Shown: positions 1-8,000 of the stretch, piece after piece
Layout of the letters: each line of letters begins with the position of its first letter
How positions within the stretch are numbered: position 1 is the stretch's first letter
Assembly (NCBI GenBank): GCA_913009515.1
Contig: CAJVYO010000047.1
Location: 1 to 9,610, forward strand
Length of the DNA stretch: 9,610 nt
Origin: an uncultured Methylococcaceae bacterium
GTDB taxonomy: Bacteria; Pseudomonadota; Gammaproteobacteria; Methylococcales; Methylomonadaceae
Direction of reading: 5' to 3'
Program-made: the position numbers and the translations under genes
The notes under the pieces: model-generated
Seen by the model: only the letters and a program-made list of their open reading frames with translations
The model's database searches: none
What the model was told of the DNA's origin: nothing

Positions 1-299
1 TATTCGCCTAAACTATGCCCTGCCATAAAAGCAGGTCGTACCGTAGATTGTTTACACCACACTCGCCACAAAGCAACACCTGCCGCTAACATCGCTGGCT
101 GGGTATTATGGGTTTGGTTTAAATCACTGGCTTCACCTATACTCACCATTTGCCACAAATCAAAACCTAATACTTCTGATGCTTCTGCAAAAGTCGCTTC
201 AATTTCAGCATGCTCAGTGGCTAGTTCTGCCAACATACCGATAGATTGAGAACCTTGCCCTGCAAATACAAACGCAAGTTGTTTATTTTGTTCACTCAT
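1..299 (-). CDS. fabD: Malonyl-CoA:ACP transacylase, N-terminal part (gene continues past the left edge)
   Basis: FabD moves the malonyl group from CoA to acyl carrier protein in the cytoplasm, supplying the extender unit for type II fatty acid synthesis. Only the first 99 codons are inside the window. Translation from the ATG at 299-297 begins MSEQNKQLAFVFAGQGSQ, which carries the family's oxyanion/nucleotide-side GQGSQ motif at residues 14-18. The usual preceding proline is an alanine here. The nucleophile-elbow motif GHSLGE lies at residues 94-99, so Ser96 is the expected acyl-accepting serine. The gene follows fabH on the same strand after a 12-nt gap containing a short AAGG ribosome site, as in the classical plsX-fabH-fabD cluster. 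The catalytic His and the rest of the fold lie off the window. Identification is confident from motifs plus context. Confidence 0.95.
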   Translation of the reverse strand, partial: MSEQNKQLAFVFAGQGSQSIGMLAELATEHAEIEATFAEASEVLGFDLWQMVSIGEASDLNQTHNTQPAMLAAGVALWRVWCKQSTVRPAFMAGHSLGE

Positions 300-311
300 A
301 CGAAAACCTTA

Positions 312-1277
312 TTAATATTTAATTAGGGCGGAGCCCCATGTAAAACCAGCACCGAATGCTTCTAATAATACCACCTGTCCACGTTGAATACGTCCATCAC
401 GCACTGCGGTATTAAAGGCTAATAACACCGAAGCCGACGAAGTATTGCCCTGCTCTTCTAATGTTAAAACCACTTGCTCCATCGACATTTTTAATTTCTT
501 AGCTGTCGCCGCAATAATACGACTATTCGCTTGATGCGGCACCAACCAATCAATCGCTGATTTATCTAAGTTATTAGCGGTTAAGGTTTCATCAACAATT
601 TTACCCAAAGTATTCACGGCTACTTTAAAGACTTCATTGCCTTTCATAGAAATATAACCCTGTTCAGCAGTCTTATCACTGGCTGCTTGTGGATTAGGGC
701 ATTTTAATAATTCTTCAAAACCGCCATCAGAATGAATATGGGTTGATAATACACCTGCCTCTTCAGACGCTTGCAATAACATCGCTGCAGCACCATCACC
801 AAAAAGAATACAAGTACCACGATCTGTCCAATCAACAATGCGTGAACAAATCTCCGCGCCAACAATTAAGACTGTTTTCGCTGCACCAGATTTAATATAT
901 TGTGTGGCAATATCTAAACTAAAGACTGAGCCTGAACAAGCCGCTTGAATATCAAACGCCACGGCTTTTTTATTCCCTAAACGATGCTGTAATAAACACG
1001 CGGTACTCGGATAAACATTATCAGGCGTTCCCGTTGACACAATAATTAAATCAATATCATTCGCATCAATAGCCGCTGCTTCAATCGCTTGCTTAGCTGC
1101 AATTTCAGCCATACTCGATGCCGTTTCATCATCTGCAGCAATATGGCGTTTTTTAATCCCAGTACGCTCAAAAATCCATTCATCTGAGGTATCAACGGTT
1201 TTAGAGATATCCTCATTAGTTTTAATGGCCTCTGGCAAATAGCCACCGGTACCAATTACTTTTGCATACACTGTCAT
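312..1277 (-). CDS. fabH: 3-oxoacyl-ACP synthase III (initiating condensing enzyme)
   Basis: FabH condenses an acyl-CoA primer, usually acetyl-CoA, with malonyl-ACP to start fatty acid synthesis. The 321-residue length is normal for the family. The Cys-His-Asn triad is visible: Cys114 in AACSG, His248 in VPHQAN and Asn278 in GNTSSAS. The glycine-rich C-terminal segment EAFGAGFTWGSAL is also typical. The N-terminus (IGTGGYLPE, then DEWIFERTGI) aligns with the family start, supporting the ATG at 1277. That ATG overlaps the plsX stop as ATGA (1274-1277), so translation is probably coupled to plsX. A purine-rich AGAGAGAA sequence just upstream, inside plsX, can serve as ribosome site. fabD follows 12 nt downstream. 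All catalytic residues are intact. Confidence 0.97.
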   Translation of the reverse strand: MTVYAKVIGTGGYLPEAIKTNEDISKTVDTSDEWIFERTGIKKRHIAADDETASSMAEIAAKQAIEAAAIDANDIDLIIVSTGTPDNVYPSTACLLQHRLGNKKAVAFDIQAACSGSVFSLDIATQYIKSGAAKTVLIVGAEICSRIVDWTDRGTCILFGDGAAAMLLQASEEAGVLSTHIHSDGGFEELLKCPNPQAASDKTAEQGYISMKGNEVFKVAVNTLGKIVDETLTANNLDKSAIDWLVPHQANSRIIAATAKKLKMSMEQVVLTLEEQGNTSSASVLLAFNTAVRDGRIQRGQVVLLEAFGAGFTWGSALIKY

Positions 1278-2302
1278 ATTTTTTCTCTCTGAGTCAGGGC
1301 GATTTCAACTTGCTCACTGATTTTCTGAATAACATTCTTATCGACCTCAACTATCGCAACATGAATCGCGGTTTTAAACGCCAAACTATCCGCACCACCA
1401 TGACTTTTAATCACCAAACCTTTCAAGCCGAGAAAACTCGCCCCATTATGCAAGCGTGGGTCAATACGATTTTTAATGGCTTTTAAGACAGGATACGAAA
1501 TAATGGCAGCCGCTTTGGTGAGCCAATTTTTAGCAAATGATTCCTTTAACACTGAGGTAATCATCTTTGCCGCACCTTCAATTGATTTCAAGGCAATATT
1601 GCCCACGAATCCATCGCAAACAATTAAATCTACTTTTTCATCACCCGCATTCAGTGAGTTACCTTCCACATAGCCAATATAATTTAAAGCAGAATTTTCG
1701 AGTAGTTTTGCGGCGGCTTTGACTTGCTCATTGCCTTTGGTTTCTTCTTCACCAATATTCAATAAACCCACTTTAGGTTCAGCCGTATTTTCTAAAGCCT
1801 TCACCACTTCATTACCCATCACCGCAAATTGAAATAAGTTTTCAGCCGAACTATCGACATTTGCCCCTAAATCTAATACATGAGTATGCCCATAAATAGA
1901 CGGCATTGACGACATAATCGCTGGACGGTCAATACCGGGAATCATTTTCAATACAAATCGAGCAGTCGCCATCAATGCCCCCGTATTTCCCGCACTCACG
2001 CAGGCATCAGCACGCCCGTCTTTGACTAAATTAATCGCCACTCGCATTGAAGAATCTTTTTTATTACGCAAGGCTTTCGCGGGTGACTCGTCCATCGCCA
2101 CACATTCTGAGGCATGTTGAATCGATAAGCGTTCTGAAAAATCAATCAAAGCCTGTTTTAACAGCGGCTCTAATATGTTTTTATCGCCCACCATAATAAG
2201 GTGTAAGGCTGAATTTTCACGCAAACAGTCTAATGCGGCTGGAATAGTTGAGTCAGTGCCATGATCACCGCCCATTGCATCAATTGAAATGATTAAACTC
2301 AC
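1274..2302 (-). CDS. plsX: Phosphate acyltransferase PlsX
   Basis: PlsX converts acyl-ACP to acyl-phosphate, the donor used by PlsY to make lysophosphatidic acid, linking fatty acid and phospholipid synthesis at the inner face of the membrane. The 342-residue length is as expected. Family motifs visible are IDAMGGDHG (7-15), SAGNTGAL (103-110), LDLGANVD (143-150), LNIGEEETKGNE (181-192) and CDGFVGNIALK (229-239), with a C-terminal SHGGAD segment. The start is a GTG (2302-2300). The next in-frame ATG is inside the conserved IDAMGGD motif and would truncate it, and a GAGGT ribosome site lies about 10 nt upstream of the GTG. The gene is preceded by the rpmF terminator, so it probably has its own promoter. 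Its stop overlaps the fabH start. Confidence 0.97.
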   Translation of the reverse strand: MSLIISIDAMGGDHGTDSTIPAALDCLRENSALHLIMVGDKNILEPLLKQALIDFSERLSIQHASECVAMDESPAKALRNKKDSSMRVAINLVKDGRADACVSAGNTGALMATARFVLKMIPGIDRPAIMSSMPSIYGHTHVLDLGANVDSSAENLFQFAVMGNEVVKALENTAEPKVGLLNIGEEETKGNEQVKAAAKLLENSALNYIGYVEGNSLNAGDEKVDLIVCDGFVGNIALKSIEGAAKMITSVLKESFAKNWLTKAAAIISYPVLKAIKNRIDPRLHNGASFLGLKGLVIKSHGGADSLAFKTAIHVAIVEVDKNVIQKISEQVEIALTQREKI

Positions 2303-2343
2303 GAGAAAAATACCTCAAAACGTTAATGTTATTATCTAAGAGC

Positions 2344-2359
2344 ATAGGTGCTAACCTAT
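2344..2359. promoter_or_regulatory. Perfect inverted repeat ATAGGT-N4-ACCTAT in the plsX leader
   Basis: Two 6-bp arms, ATAGGT (2344-2349) and ACCTAT (2354-2359), flank a 4-bp centre, 42 bp before the plsX GTG. On the minus strand the repeat falls between a TTGCAC at 2368-2363 and a TATGCT at 2346-2341, 16 bp apart. Those could be a weak -35/-10 pair, with the repeat covering the spacer and reaching into the -10. The geometry suits an operator or a small hairpin in the leader. It does not match the FadR consensus. The inverted repeat is a direct observation. Its regulatory role and the promoter pair are inference. Confidence 0.35.
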
Positions 2360-2425
2360 CGCGTGCAAACTAAATCTATGTGTTTTTTATAGCGTATGAT
2401 ATTGACTGATAAAAATAGATGACAT

Positions 2426-2452
2426 AAAAAAGCCAGACACAAGCCTGGCTTT
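2426..2452 (-). terminator. Rho-independent terminator after rpmF
   Basis: Read on the minus strand, the stem AAAGCCAG (2452-2445) and its complement CTGGCTTT (2436-2429) enclose an 8-nt loop and run directly into a tract of six or more T residues. The hairpin lies 38 nt after the rpmF stop codon and well before the plsX start. This separates yceD-rpmF from plsX-fabH-fabD, at least partly. The remaining 120 nt or so up to plsX must then hold a plsX promoter. Confidence 0.85.
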
Positions 2453-2489
2453 CAAATATCAAATAGCTTATAAAAAATAGCTAACAATA

Positions 2490-2669
2490 TTAATCGTTAT
2501 CTTTTACTACAATTTGACGACCTTTGAAATAACCATCTGGCGTCATATGATGACGTAAATGAACTTCACCTGTTGCATGATCAGTCGCTAAGGTTTTAGC
2601 GGTTAATGAATCATGTGAACGACGTTGTCCACGTGTTGCACGTGTTACTTTACTTTTTTGTACTGCCAT
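2490..2669 (-). CDS. rpmF: 50S ribosomal protein L32 (bL32)
   Basis: This 59-residue basic protein is a structural component of the large ribosomal subunit. It begins MAVQKSKVTRATRGQRRSHD and contains LRHHMTPDGYFKGRQ near the end, which closely follows the enterobacterial L32 pattern (RGMRRSHDAL, HLRHHI, DGYYRGR). There are no cysteines, so this is the zinc-independent form. The ATG at 2669 is one nucleotide past the yceD stop, with a GGGAG ribosome site at the end of yceD. This is the conserved yceD-rpmF pair, almost certainly co-transcribed and perhaps translationally coupled. A strong hairpin terminator follows. Confidence 0.97.
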   Translation of the reverse strand: MAVQKSKVTRATRGQRRSHDSLTAKTLATDHATGEVHLRHHMTPDGYFKGRQIVVKDND

Positions 2670-2670
2670 T

Positions 2671-3195
2671 TTATTGGTCTCCCGATTTTTTTAATTGTGC
2701 TAATACCGCAAAAGGATTAGCAGGTTCTTCTTGTGTGATGCGTTTAGATTCAACAAATGCTTCAGATTTTTGATAATATTCACAGCTGTCGCCATGTCGA
2801 GGGTAATCAGGTAAATCAATCAAAATTTCATCTTCGACAATTTCAGCTAGTGCTATTTTTTCACCTGTTACTAACAAAGGCTCCAAGCCTTCCTCAAAAC
2901 GATCCGCCTGTTCCATAGACTTAATCATGCCTATTTTTACTGACTTATTAATAGCCATGTCCATTGCCCCGAGGCAACTTTGACAAATTAATTTCAAATT
3001 GCCTTTAATACTGCCTTCGATTTTAGGCACTTGAGCGTCGCGATAAAATTGTAAATCAACATCTAACTGCCCCTCTGTACTAAACAAAGTATCGGTTAAA
3101 CGTGACAAACATGAAATATCTAAACCACCAACAACATGGCTTTCTCGATCTGCAAAGACAACAGGATCTATTAATTCGGGTAATTTCTTTAACAT
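2671..3195 (-). CDS. yceD: YceD/DUF177 family protein, large-subunit rRNA accumulation factor
   Basis: DUF177 proteins are encoded next to rpmF in most bacteria and are needed for normal 23S rRNA accumulation. The exact biochemistry is not settled. The 174-residue protein shows the family marks: a CxxC pair in ICQSCLGAM (Cys71 and Cys74), the acidic strand EIVEDEILIDLP (118-129) and the C-terminal NPFAVLAQLK (160-169). A further Cys138 occurs in the HGDSCEYY segment, a position often conserved in gammaproteobacterial members. The ATG at 3195 gives the family N-terminus (LPELIDPVVFADR), but no clear Shine-Dalgarno sequence precedes it. The gene lies 1 nt from rpmF and is served by a near-consensus promoter at 3259-3288. 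Confidence 0.93.
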   Translation of the reverse strand: MLKKLPELIDPVVFADRESHVVGGLDISCLSRLTDTLFSTEGQLDVDLQFYRDAQVPKIEGSIKGNLKLICQSCLGAMDMAINKSVKIGMIKSMEQADRFEEGLEPLLVTGEKIALAEIVEDEILIDLPDYPRHGDSCEYYQKSEAFVESKRITQEEPANPFAVLAQLKKSGDQ

Positions 3196-3216
3196 AATGG
3201 CATTATTGAATCATAT

Positions 3217-3231
3217 TGATAAATTTTATCA
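3217..3231. promoter_or_regulatory. 15-bp palindrome TGATAAA-T-TTTATCA in the yceD leader
   Basis: Seven-base arms around a single central base form a perfect palindrome, 22-36 bp upstream of the yceD ATG. It lies downstream of the predicted transcription start, so it would be in the 5' leader RNA as well as in the DNA. It is AT-rich and has no T-tract, so it is a poor terminator. It may be a regulator site or chance in AT-rich DNA. Its function is unknown. Confidence 0.3.
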
Positions 3232-3258
3232 CACAAGGTGAGTTTAATTTAATCCACC

Positions 3259-3288
3259 ATTATCTGATAGTTAAAAGCAGTTTGTCAA
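3259..3288 (-). promoter_or_regulatory. Sigma70-type promoter for yceD-rpmF
   Basis: On the minus strand a perfect TTGACA -35 box (3288-3283) is followed by an 18-bp spacer and GATAAT (3264-3259), a 5-of-6 match to the -10 consensus. The predicted transcript start is near 3252, giving a leader of about 56 nt before yceD. The -35 box directly abuts the aminopeptidase stop codon at 3290-3292. This is the best-matching promoter I can see in the window, as expected for ribosomal protein genes. Confidence 0.7.
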
Positions 3289-3289
3289 T

Positions 3290-4597
3290 TTAATTATCCT
3301 TAAAAAAGCATTGCATCACCTTTATCATATCAATGTGATCTTGTACGCCTGCACTTTCACGAATACTATGCATTGCCCACATCGCACAGCCCACATCAAC
3401 GGTGCGAATCCCCAATTTTGCAGACACCATCGGCCCGATGGTACTGCCACAGGGAATATCGGTACAATGTGAATAGTGTTGATAAGCCACATCCGCTTGC
3501 TGACACCAATTTATAAACATAGCGACAGAAACAGAGGTTGAACTATAACGCTGATTCGCATTTAGTTTTATCACCGGCCCTTTATTCACATACACTCGTT
3601 GCTCAGGCTCATAGGCACTGGAAAAATTAGGCTGATACGCATGCGCCATATCCACGCTAAACATAAAACTTTGTGCTAATGCCCGCTTATAATCATCATT
3701 ACTCAGCTTTTGTGCCGTTGCAATACGCTCCAATATATCCGGCAAAAAACTGCCCTCCGCGCCTTTTGCACTTTCACTGCCCACTTCTTCATGGTCAAAA
3801 AAAGCACATACCACCGTATTCCCTGATGCCAATACCTCCTCATTAAGTAACGCCTGCAAACCAGCATGGCACGACGCTAAATTATCTAATTGGCTATTAC
3901 TGTAAAACTCTTGATTTGCCCCCCAAAACGCCCCCTTCTGCGTATCGTAAACATTAAATTCCCACGATAAAATCTGCTCTACTGGCGTATGACATTTACT
4001 TGCTAATAAATCACTAAAGACTTTATCAGGTAACTGATTTTCGCTACTTACTGCGAATAATAATGGTAATTCATTTTGCTTATGCAATAACAAGCCTTTT
4101 TCATTCACATGACGATTCATATGAATCGCTAAATTAGGTAATCGCAATAAAGGCTGTTTAAAATGTATATATTCTGTTGCTATCTCACCATTATCGCAAA
4201 GATGCGTCACACGCCCTGCAAAACTTAAATCACGGTCAGTAAAAGTCGCTAAAATCGGCCCGCCATACACCTCAACCCCCATCCGCAATAAACCACCCGA
4301 CTCATGTAAAGCATGGGGTTTAATACGCAAACTCGGCGAATCTGTATGCGCGCCTATAATTTTATAACCCTGCTTCACTAACCTATTTTTACCCGCCACA
4401 AACGCAATAATCGATGAATCATCACGTATGACATAATAACGTCCACCAGGCTTTAATTTCCATGCTTCGATTTCTAATATATACTCAAAATCATAATCCG
4501 CTAAAATATCCTCTATGGTTAACACCGCATGCCAAGGACTCGGACTACCATCAATAAACTTCAATAAATCTGCGACCGCTTCGTGTGCTAGGCTCAT
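3290..4597 (-). CDS. apeB: M18 family zinc aminopeptidase (ApeB / aspartyl aminopeptidase type)
   Basis: M18 enzymes are cytoplasmic dinuclear zinc aminopeptidases, many preferring acidic N-terminal residues, that finish peptide breakdown. The 435-residue length suits the family. The metal and catalytic residues can be matched to the known layout: His84 in GAHTDSP, Asp238 in SQLDNL, Glu270-Glu271 in DHEEVGSES (catalytic base and ligand), Asp316 in SVDMAHA and His410 in AMHSIRE. The conserved HYSHCTDIPCGSTIGP segment is at 374-388. The ATG at 4597 yields the usual N-terminus (FIDGSPSPWHAV) and overlaps the msrB stop as ATGA, so the gene is probably co-translated with msrB. The exact substrate preference cannot be read from sequence. 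Confidence 0.93.
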   Translation of the reverse strand: MSLAHEAVADLLKFIDGSPSPWHAVLTIEDILADYDFEYILEIEAWKLKPGGRYYVIRDDSSIIAFVAGKNRLVKQGYKIIGAHTDSPSLRIKPHALHESGGLLRMGVEVYGGPILATFTDRDLSFAGRVTHLCDNGEIATEYIHFKQPLLRLPNLAIHMNRHVNEKGLLLHKQNELPLLFAVSSENQLPDKVFSDLLASKCHTPVEQILSWEFNVYDTQKGAFWGANQEFYSNSQLDNLASCHAGLQALLNEEVLASGNTVVCAFFDHEEVGSESAKGAEGSFLPDILERIATAQKLSNDDYKRALAQSFMFSVDMAHAYQPNFSSAYEPEQRVYVNKGPVIKLNANQRYSSTSVSVAMFINWCQQADVAYQHYSHCTDIPCGSTIGPMVSAKLGIRTVDVGCAMWAMHSIRESAGVQDHIDMIKVMQCFFKDN

Positions 4598-4995
4598 ACT
4601 TTTTCCTCAAATTTCAATGCAGCTGAATTAATACAATAACGTAAACCGGTTGGCTCAGGGCCATCTTCAAATACATGCCCTAAATGTGCATCACAGGCAG
4701 AACACGTCACTTCCACGCGACGCATCGCCAAAGACTCATCAACAATTTCTGTAATCATCTCAGGGGCATAACATTGCCAGAAACTCGGCCAACCTGAACC
4801 TGAATCATATTTAGTGCTGGAATCAAATAATAACTGCTCACAGCAACGACAGTGATAGTAGCCGATTCGCTTCTCATTAACATATTTGCCACTAAACGGC
4901 GCTTCTGTTGCACTGCAACGACAAATATTAAATTCGTCAGCCGTTAATTTTTCCCGCCATTCATCATTAGATAATAATTTTTTCTCTTTAAACAT
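4594..4995 (-). CDS. msrB: Peptide-methionine (R)-S-oxide reductase MsrB, lacking the usual resolving cysteine
   Basis: MsrB reduces the R epimer of methionine sulfoxide in proteins. This 133-residue protein has no signal peptide, so it is cytoplasmic. The two zinc CxxC pairs are present (Cys49/Cys52 and Cys98/Cys101 in CSACDAHLGHVF), as is the catalytic Cys121 in GLRYCINSAAL. The segment that is SGCGWPSF in Escherichia coli MsrB reads SGSGWPSF here, so the classical resolving cysteine is Ser67. Extra cysteines at 25, 27, 51 and 75 might substitute. Cys25 and Cys27 form a CRC motif just before the conserved APFSGKY. The ATG at 4995 has a GAGTTGAG ribosome site. It is the first gene of a unit with the aminopeptidase and is divergent from the sensor gene. 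Confidence 0.95.
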   Translation of the reverse strand: MFKEKKLLSNDEWREKLTADEFNICRCSATEAPFSGKYVNEKRIGYYHCRCCEQLLFDSSTKYDSGSGWPSFWQCYAPEMITEIVDESLAMRRVEVTCSACDAHLGHVFEDGPEPTGLRYCINSAALKFEEKV

Positions 4996-5014
4996 AATAT
5001 CTCAACTCAAATCC

Positions 5015-5023
5015 TGTTATTAT
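5015..5023 (+). promoter_or_regulatory. Possible extended -10 element for the sensor gene
   Basis: The sequence TG-T-TATTAT lies 29 bp before the sensor ATG and matches an extended -10 box (TGnTATAAT) with one change. No good -35 hexamer is seen at the proper distance. A start near 5030 would leave a leader of about 23 nt. The 57-bp spacer must also carry or border the msrB promoter on the other strand, for which I see only weak TAATAA-like sequences. Confidence 0.3.
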
Positions 5024-5052
5024 TAAAATTCATATTTTTAAATTAATACACC

Positions 5053-8000
5053 ATGCGTAAACTCAAATCAATGGATAGATTAGTTATTTTTATATTGGCA
5101 GGCTGCCTGAACCTAGTAAGTTTTTTTGCTTATGCTGCAAACGATCATCCTACACCGCCTTTAGATAAAGTCAGCTTACAACTCAAATGGAAACATGGCT
5201 TTCAATTTGCAGGCTACTACGCCGCTCAAGCACAAGGGTTTTATGCAGCGGAAGGCTTACACGTTGATATTTTAAGTGCAAAAAAAAATACAGATCCGAT
5301 TAATCACATTAAAAATCAGACTGTGCAATATGCAGTCGGTGATATTGGTATTTTAGGACATTATGCCAAAGGTTTACCTATTCGTGCCTTAGCCGCTATT
5401 TATCAGCACAATCCACTTATTTTTATTAGCAAACAATCTTCACATATTGTCAGTGCTTATGAAATGAAAGGTAAGACCATTATGTTTGATCAAGTAGGCG
5501 GTGACAATGCCCCTCTACATGCACTTTTACATGATGCTAATCTTAAGCATCAAGATTATATTGCCGTTTTACCTCAATTTTCTATCGAACCTTTAATTAA
5601 TGATGAAGTAGATGTGATGTCTGCTTATAGTTTCAGTCAACCATTCGCCTTCAAGCAAAAAAATATTCCCATTAATATTATTAGCCCCTTGTCTTATGGT
5701 ATTGATTTTTACGGTGATATTTTATTTACCCATGAACAGGAAGTCATCAATCACCCTCATCGGGTGCAAAAATTTAAACGTGCCTCACTGAAAGGCTGGC
5801 ATTATGCGTTAGAACATCCAGAAGAAATTATTCAATTAATTCAAAAACATTACAATCCAAAACTTAGCTTAGAACAACTACGTTATGCAGCCCAACATTC
5901 ACGCAAACTAATTTTAAATGAACAAATTCAACTAGGTACAATCGATATTCGACGTTTAAAAGAATTAAATAGTTTATATTCAAGTTTACATTTATCTAAT
6001 CCCCTATCAGATGCCGAGTTAGATAATTTTATTTTTAAATCACCAACTATTCAATTCACCCCTGCAGAACAAGCATGGATAAAAGCAAACCCTATTATTA
6101 ATATAGGGTTAGATCGTGATTTTCCACCGTATGAATCCTTTAATGAGCAGCAGGAATTTACCGGTATTGCCCTTGATTTTATTAAAAAATTCCGCACACT
6201 AACAGGTTTAACATTTAGTCCAAATAAAAATAAACCAACATGGAGCGAAGTATTAAAGGCGGCAAAATCAGGGGAAATAATGTTATTATCCTGTGTCAAT
6301 AAAACCCCCGAACGTACTGAATATTTAAGCTTCACTGAACCTTATGTAAAAAGTTCAGTCATTATTATTCAACAAAAATTAACAAATGATCATTACACTA
6401 CCACCTTAGAACAACTTAAAGGCAAAAAAGTAGCTTTGCCTATAGGTTATTTCACCCAAGAATTATTAACTCGTGATTATCCTGAGATTCAATTAATCTT
6501 GACTGAAAATGTGTTAGAGGGTTTACGCTTAGTGGCTACCGGTGAGGCTGATGCCTTTATCGGTGATGCGAATGTCGCACATTATACGATAAAAAAAGGA
6601 GGCCTTTTAAATTTAGGCTTTACAGGACAAACCCCCTATCAAAGTGATTTTCGCTTTGCCATATCAAAACACCACCCTCAACTTGATAGCATTATCAAAA
6701 AAACGTTAAACGCCATTTCCCAACAAGAAAAACAAGCTATTTTTGATCATTGGCAAGCATTACAAGTAAAACCTGCAGGTATTCCCTTTACAGAACTATT
6801 TAAATATATAATAGGCGCCACCTGTCTTTTAATCTTTTTTAGTTATTGGGTTATTCGGCTTAAACAGGCTGAAACAGCCCGTAAAAAAAGTGAGCATCAA
6901 CTGCAAGCTGTTTTAAATAATGCCCCTATCGGCATTTGGCTTAATGATAAAGCAGGCAATTATCAGCTAGTTAATAAAACCTTCTGCGAAGCCGTTGGTA
7001 TTGATGAACAGCAATTTATTAATAAGCCTAATTTAACACAATTACTCGGCAAAGAAGCCGCCGAAAACTGCCGACGTTCTGATAAAGAATGTCTCTCTCA
7101 TGAGCAGCCACAAACCTCTTATGAAACACTTTTATTTACTGATCATAAGCCCCATCAACTGCAAGTAACCAAAACTAAATTACTGAATAAATCGGGGGAA
7201 TTACAAGGTATTATTGGTATTTCAGTCGATGTCACCGAAAAACAGCAAGCGGATAAATTAATTTGGCAACAAGCCTATTACGATAGCCTTACCTCATTGC
7301 CTAATCGCCGTTTATTTCAAGACCGATTAAAACAAGAAATCATCAACACCCAACGTACAAAGCAAAGCTTTGCGTTATTCTTTATGGATTTAGATCATTT
7401 CAAAGAGATTAATGACACCTTGGGACATGAACAAGGCGATCATTTATTAATTGAAACGGCACAACGTATCCAGCACTGTTTAAGAGAATCTGATACGGTC
7501 GCCCGCATCGGGGGTGATGAATTTACAGTGATTCTAAGCAACTTAGGTGATATAGATAATATTAATAAAATAGCGACTAAAATTTTACATAGCCTCGCCC
7601 TGCCTTTTTTACTTAAAAATACAGAACATCATATTTCTTCTAGCATTGGTATTACCTTATATCCCGATGATGCTGATTCGCTAGAGAAACTGCTGAAAAA
7701 TGCTGACCAAGCCATGTATTATTCTAAAGAACACGGTCGCAATCAATTCAGTTATTTCACCCCAGCCATGCAAACTGAAGCGTTAAGGCACTTAGAAATA
7801 GTCAATGATTTGCGTATTGCTCTTAAAGAACAACAATTTCAACTTTATTACCAACCGATTATTGAGCTTGCAACCGGCAAGATTCTTAAAGCTGAAGCCT
7901 TAATTCGTTGGCATCACCCCACTAAAGGTTTAATCAATCCGGCTGATTTTATTCCCATTGCAGAAGATTCAGGTTTGATTGTCCCCATTGGGGATTGGGT

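Noticed and set aside
1262..1673. Plus-strand open frames opposite fabH and plsX
   Set aside because: They lie antisense to well-conserved genes and show no recognisable domain or ribosome site. They are antisense shadows.
5095..5106. LAGC lipobox-like sequence at residues 15-18 of the sensor, suggesting a lipoprotein
   Set aside because: A good signal peptidase I site (AYA before Ala29) follows and the hydrophobic stretch continues past the cysteine. A protein anchored by a later membrane helix does not need a lipid anchor.
5280..5288. A9 run near the start of the sensor gene, a possible phase-variation or slippage tract
   Set aside because: It encodes Lys-Lys-Asn in an AT-rich gene and the frame is intact. 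A single short run is not enough evidence for phase variation.
6051..6335. Minus-strand open frame inside the sensor gene
   Set aside because: It lies opposite the SBP_bac_3-like domain, whose plus-strand translation is clearly conserved. Nothing supports independent coding.
6591..6602. A7 tract followed by AGGAGG inside the sensor gene: possible frameshift site or internal ribosome site
   Set aside because: No ATG, GTG or TTG follows at a useful distance. A stimulatory Shine-Dalgarno would need to be upstream of the slippery run, and the reading frame continues through intact domains. Most likely it just encodes Lys-Lys-Gly-Gly.
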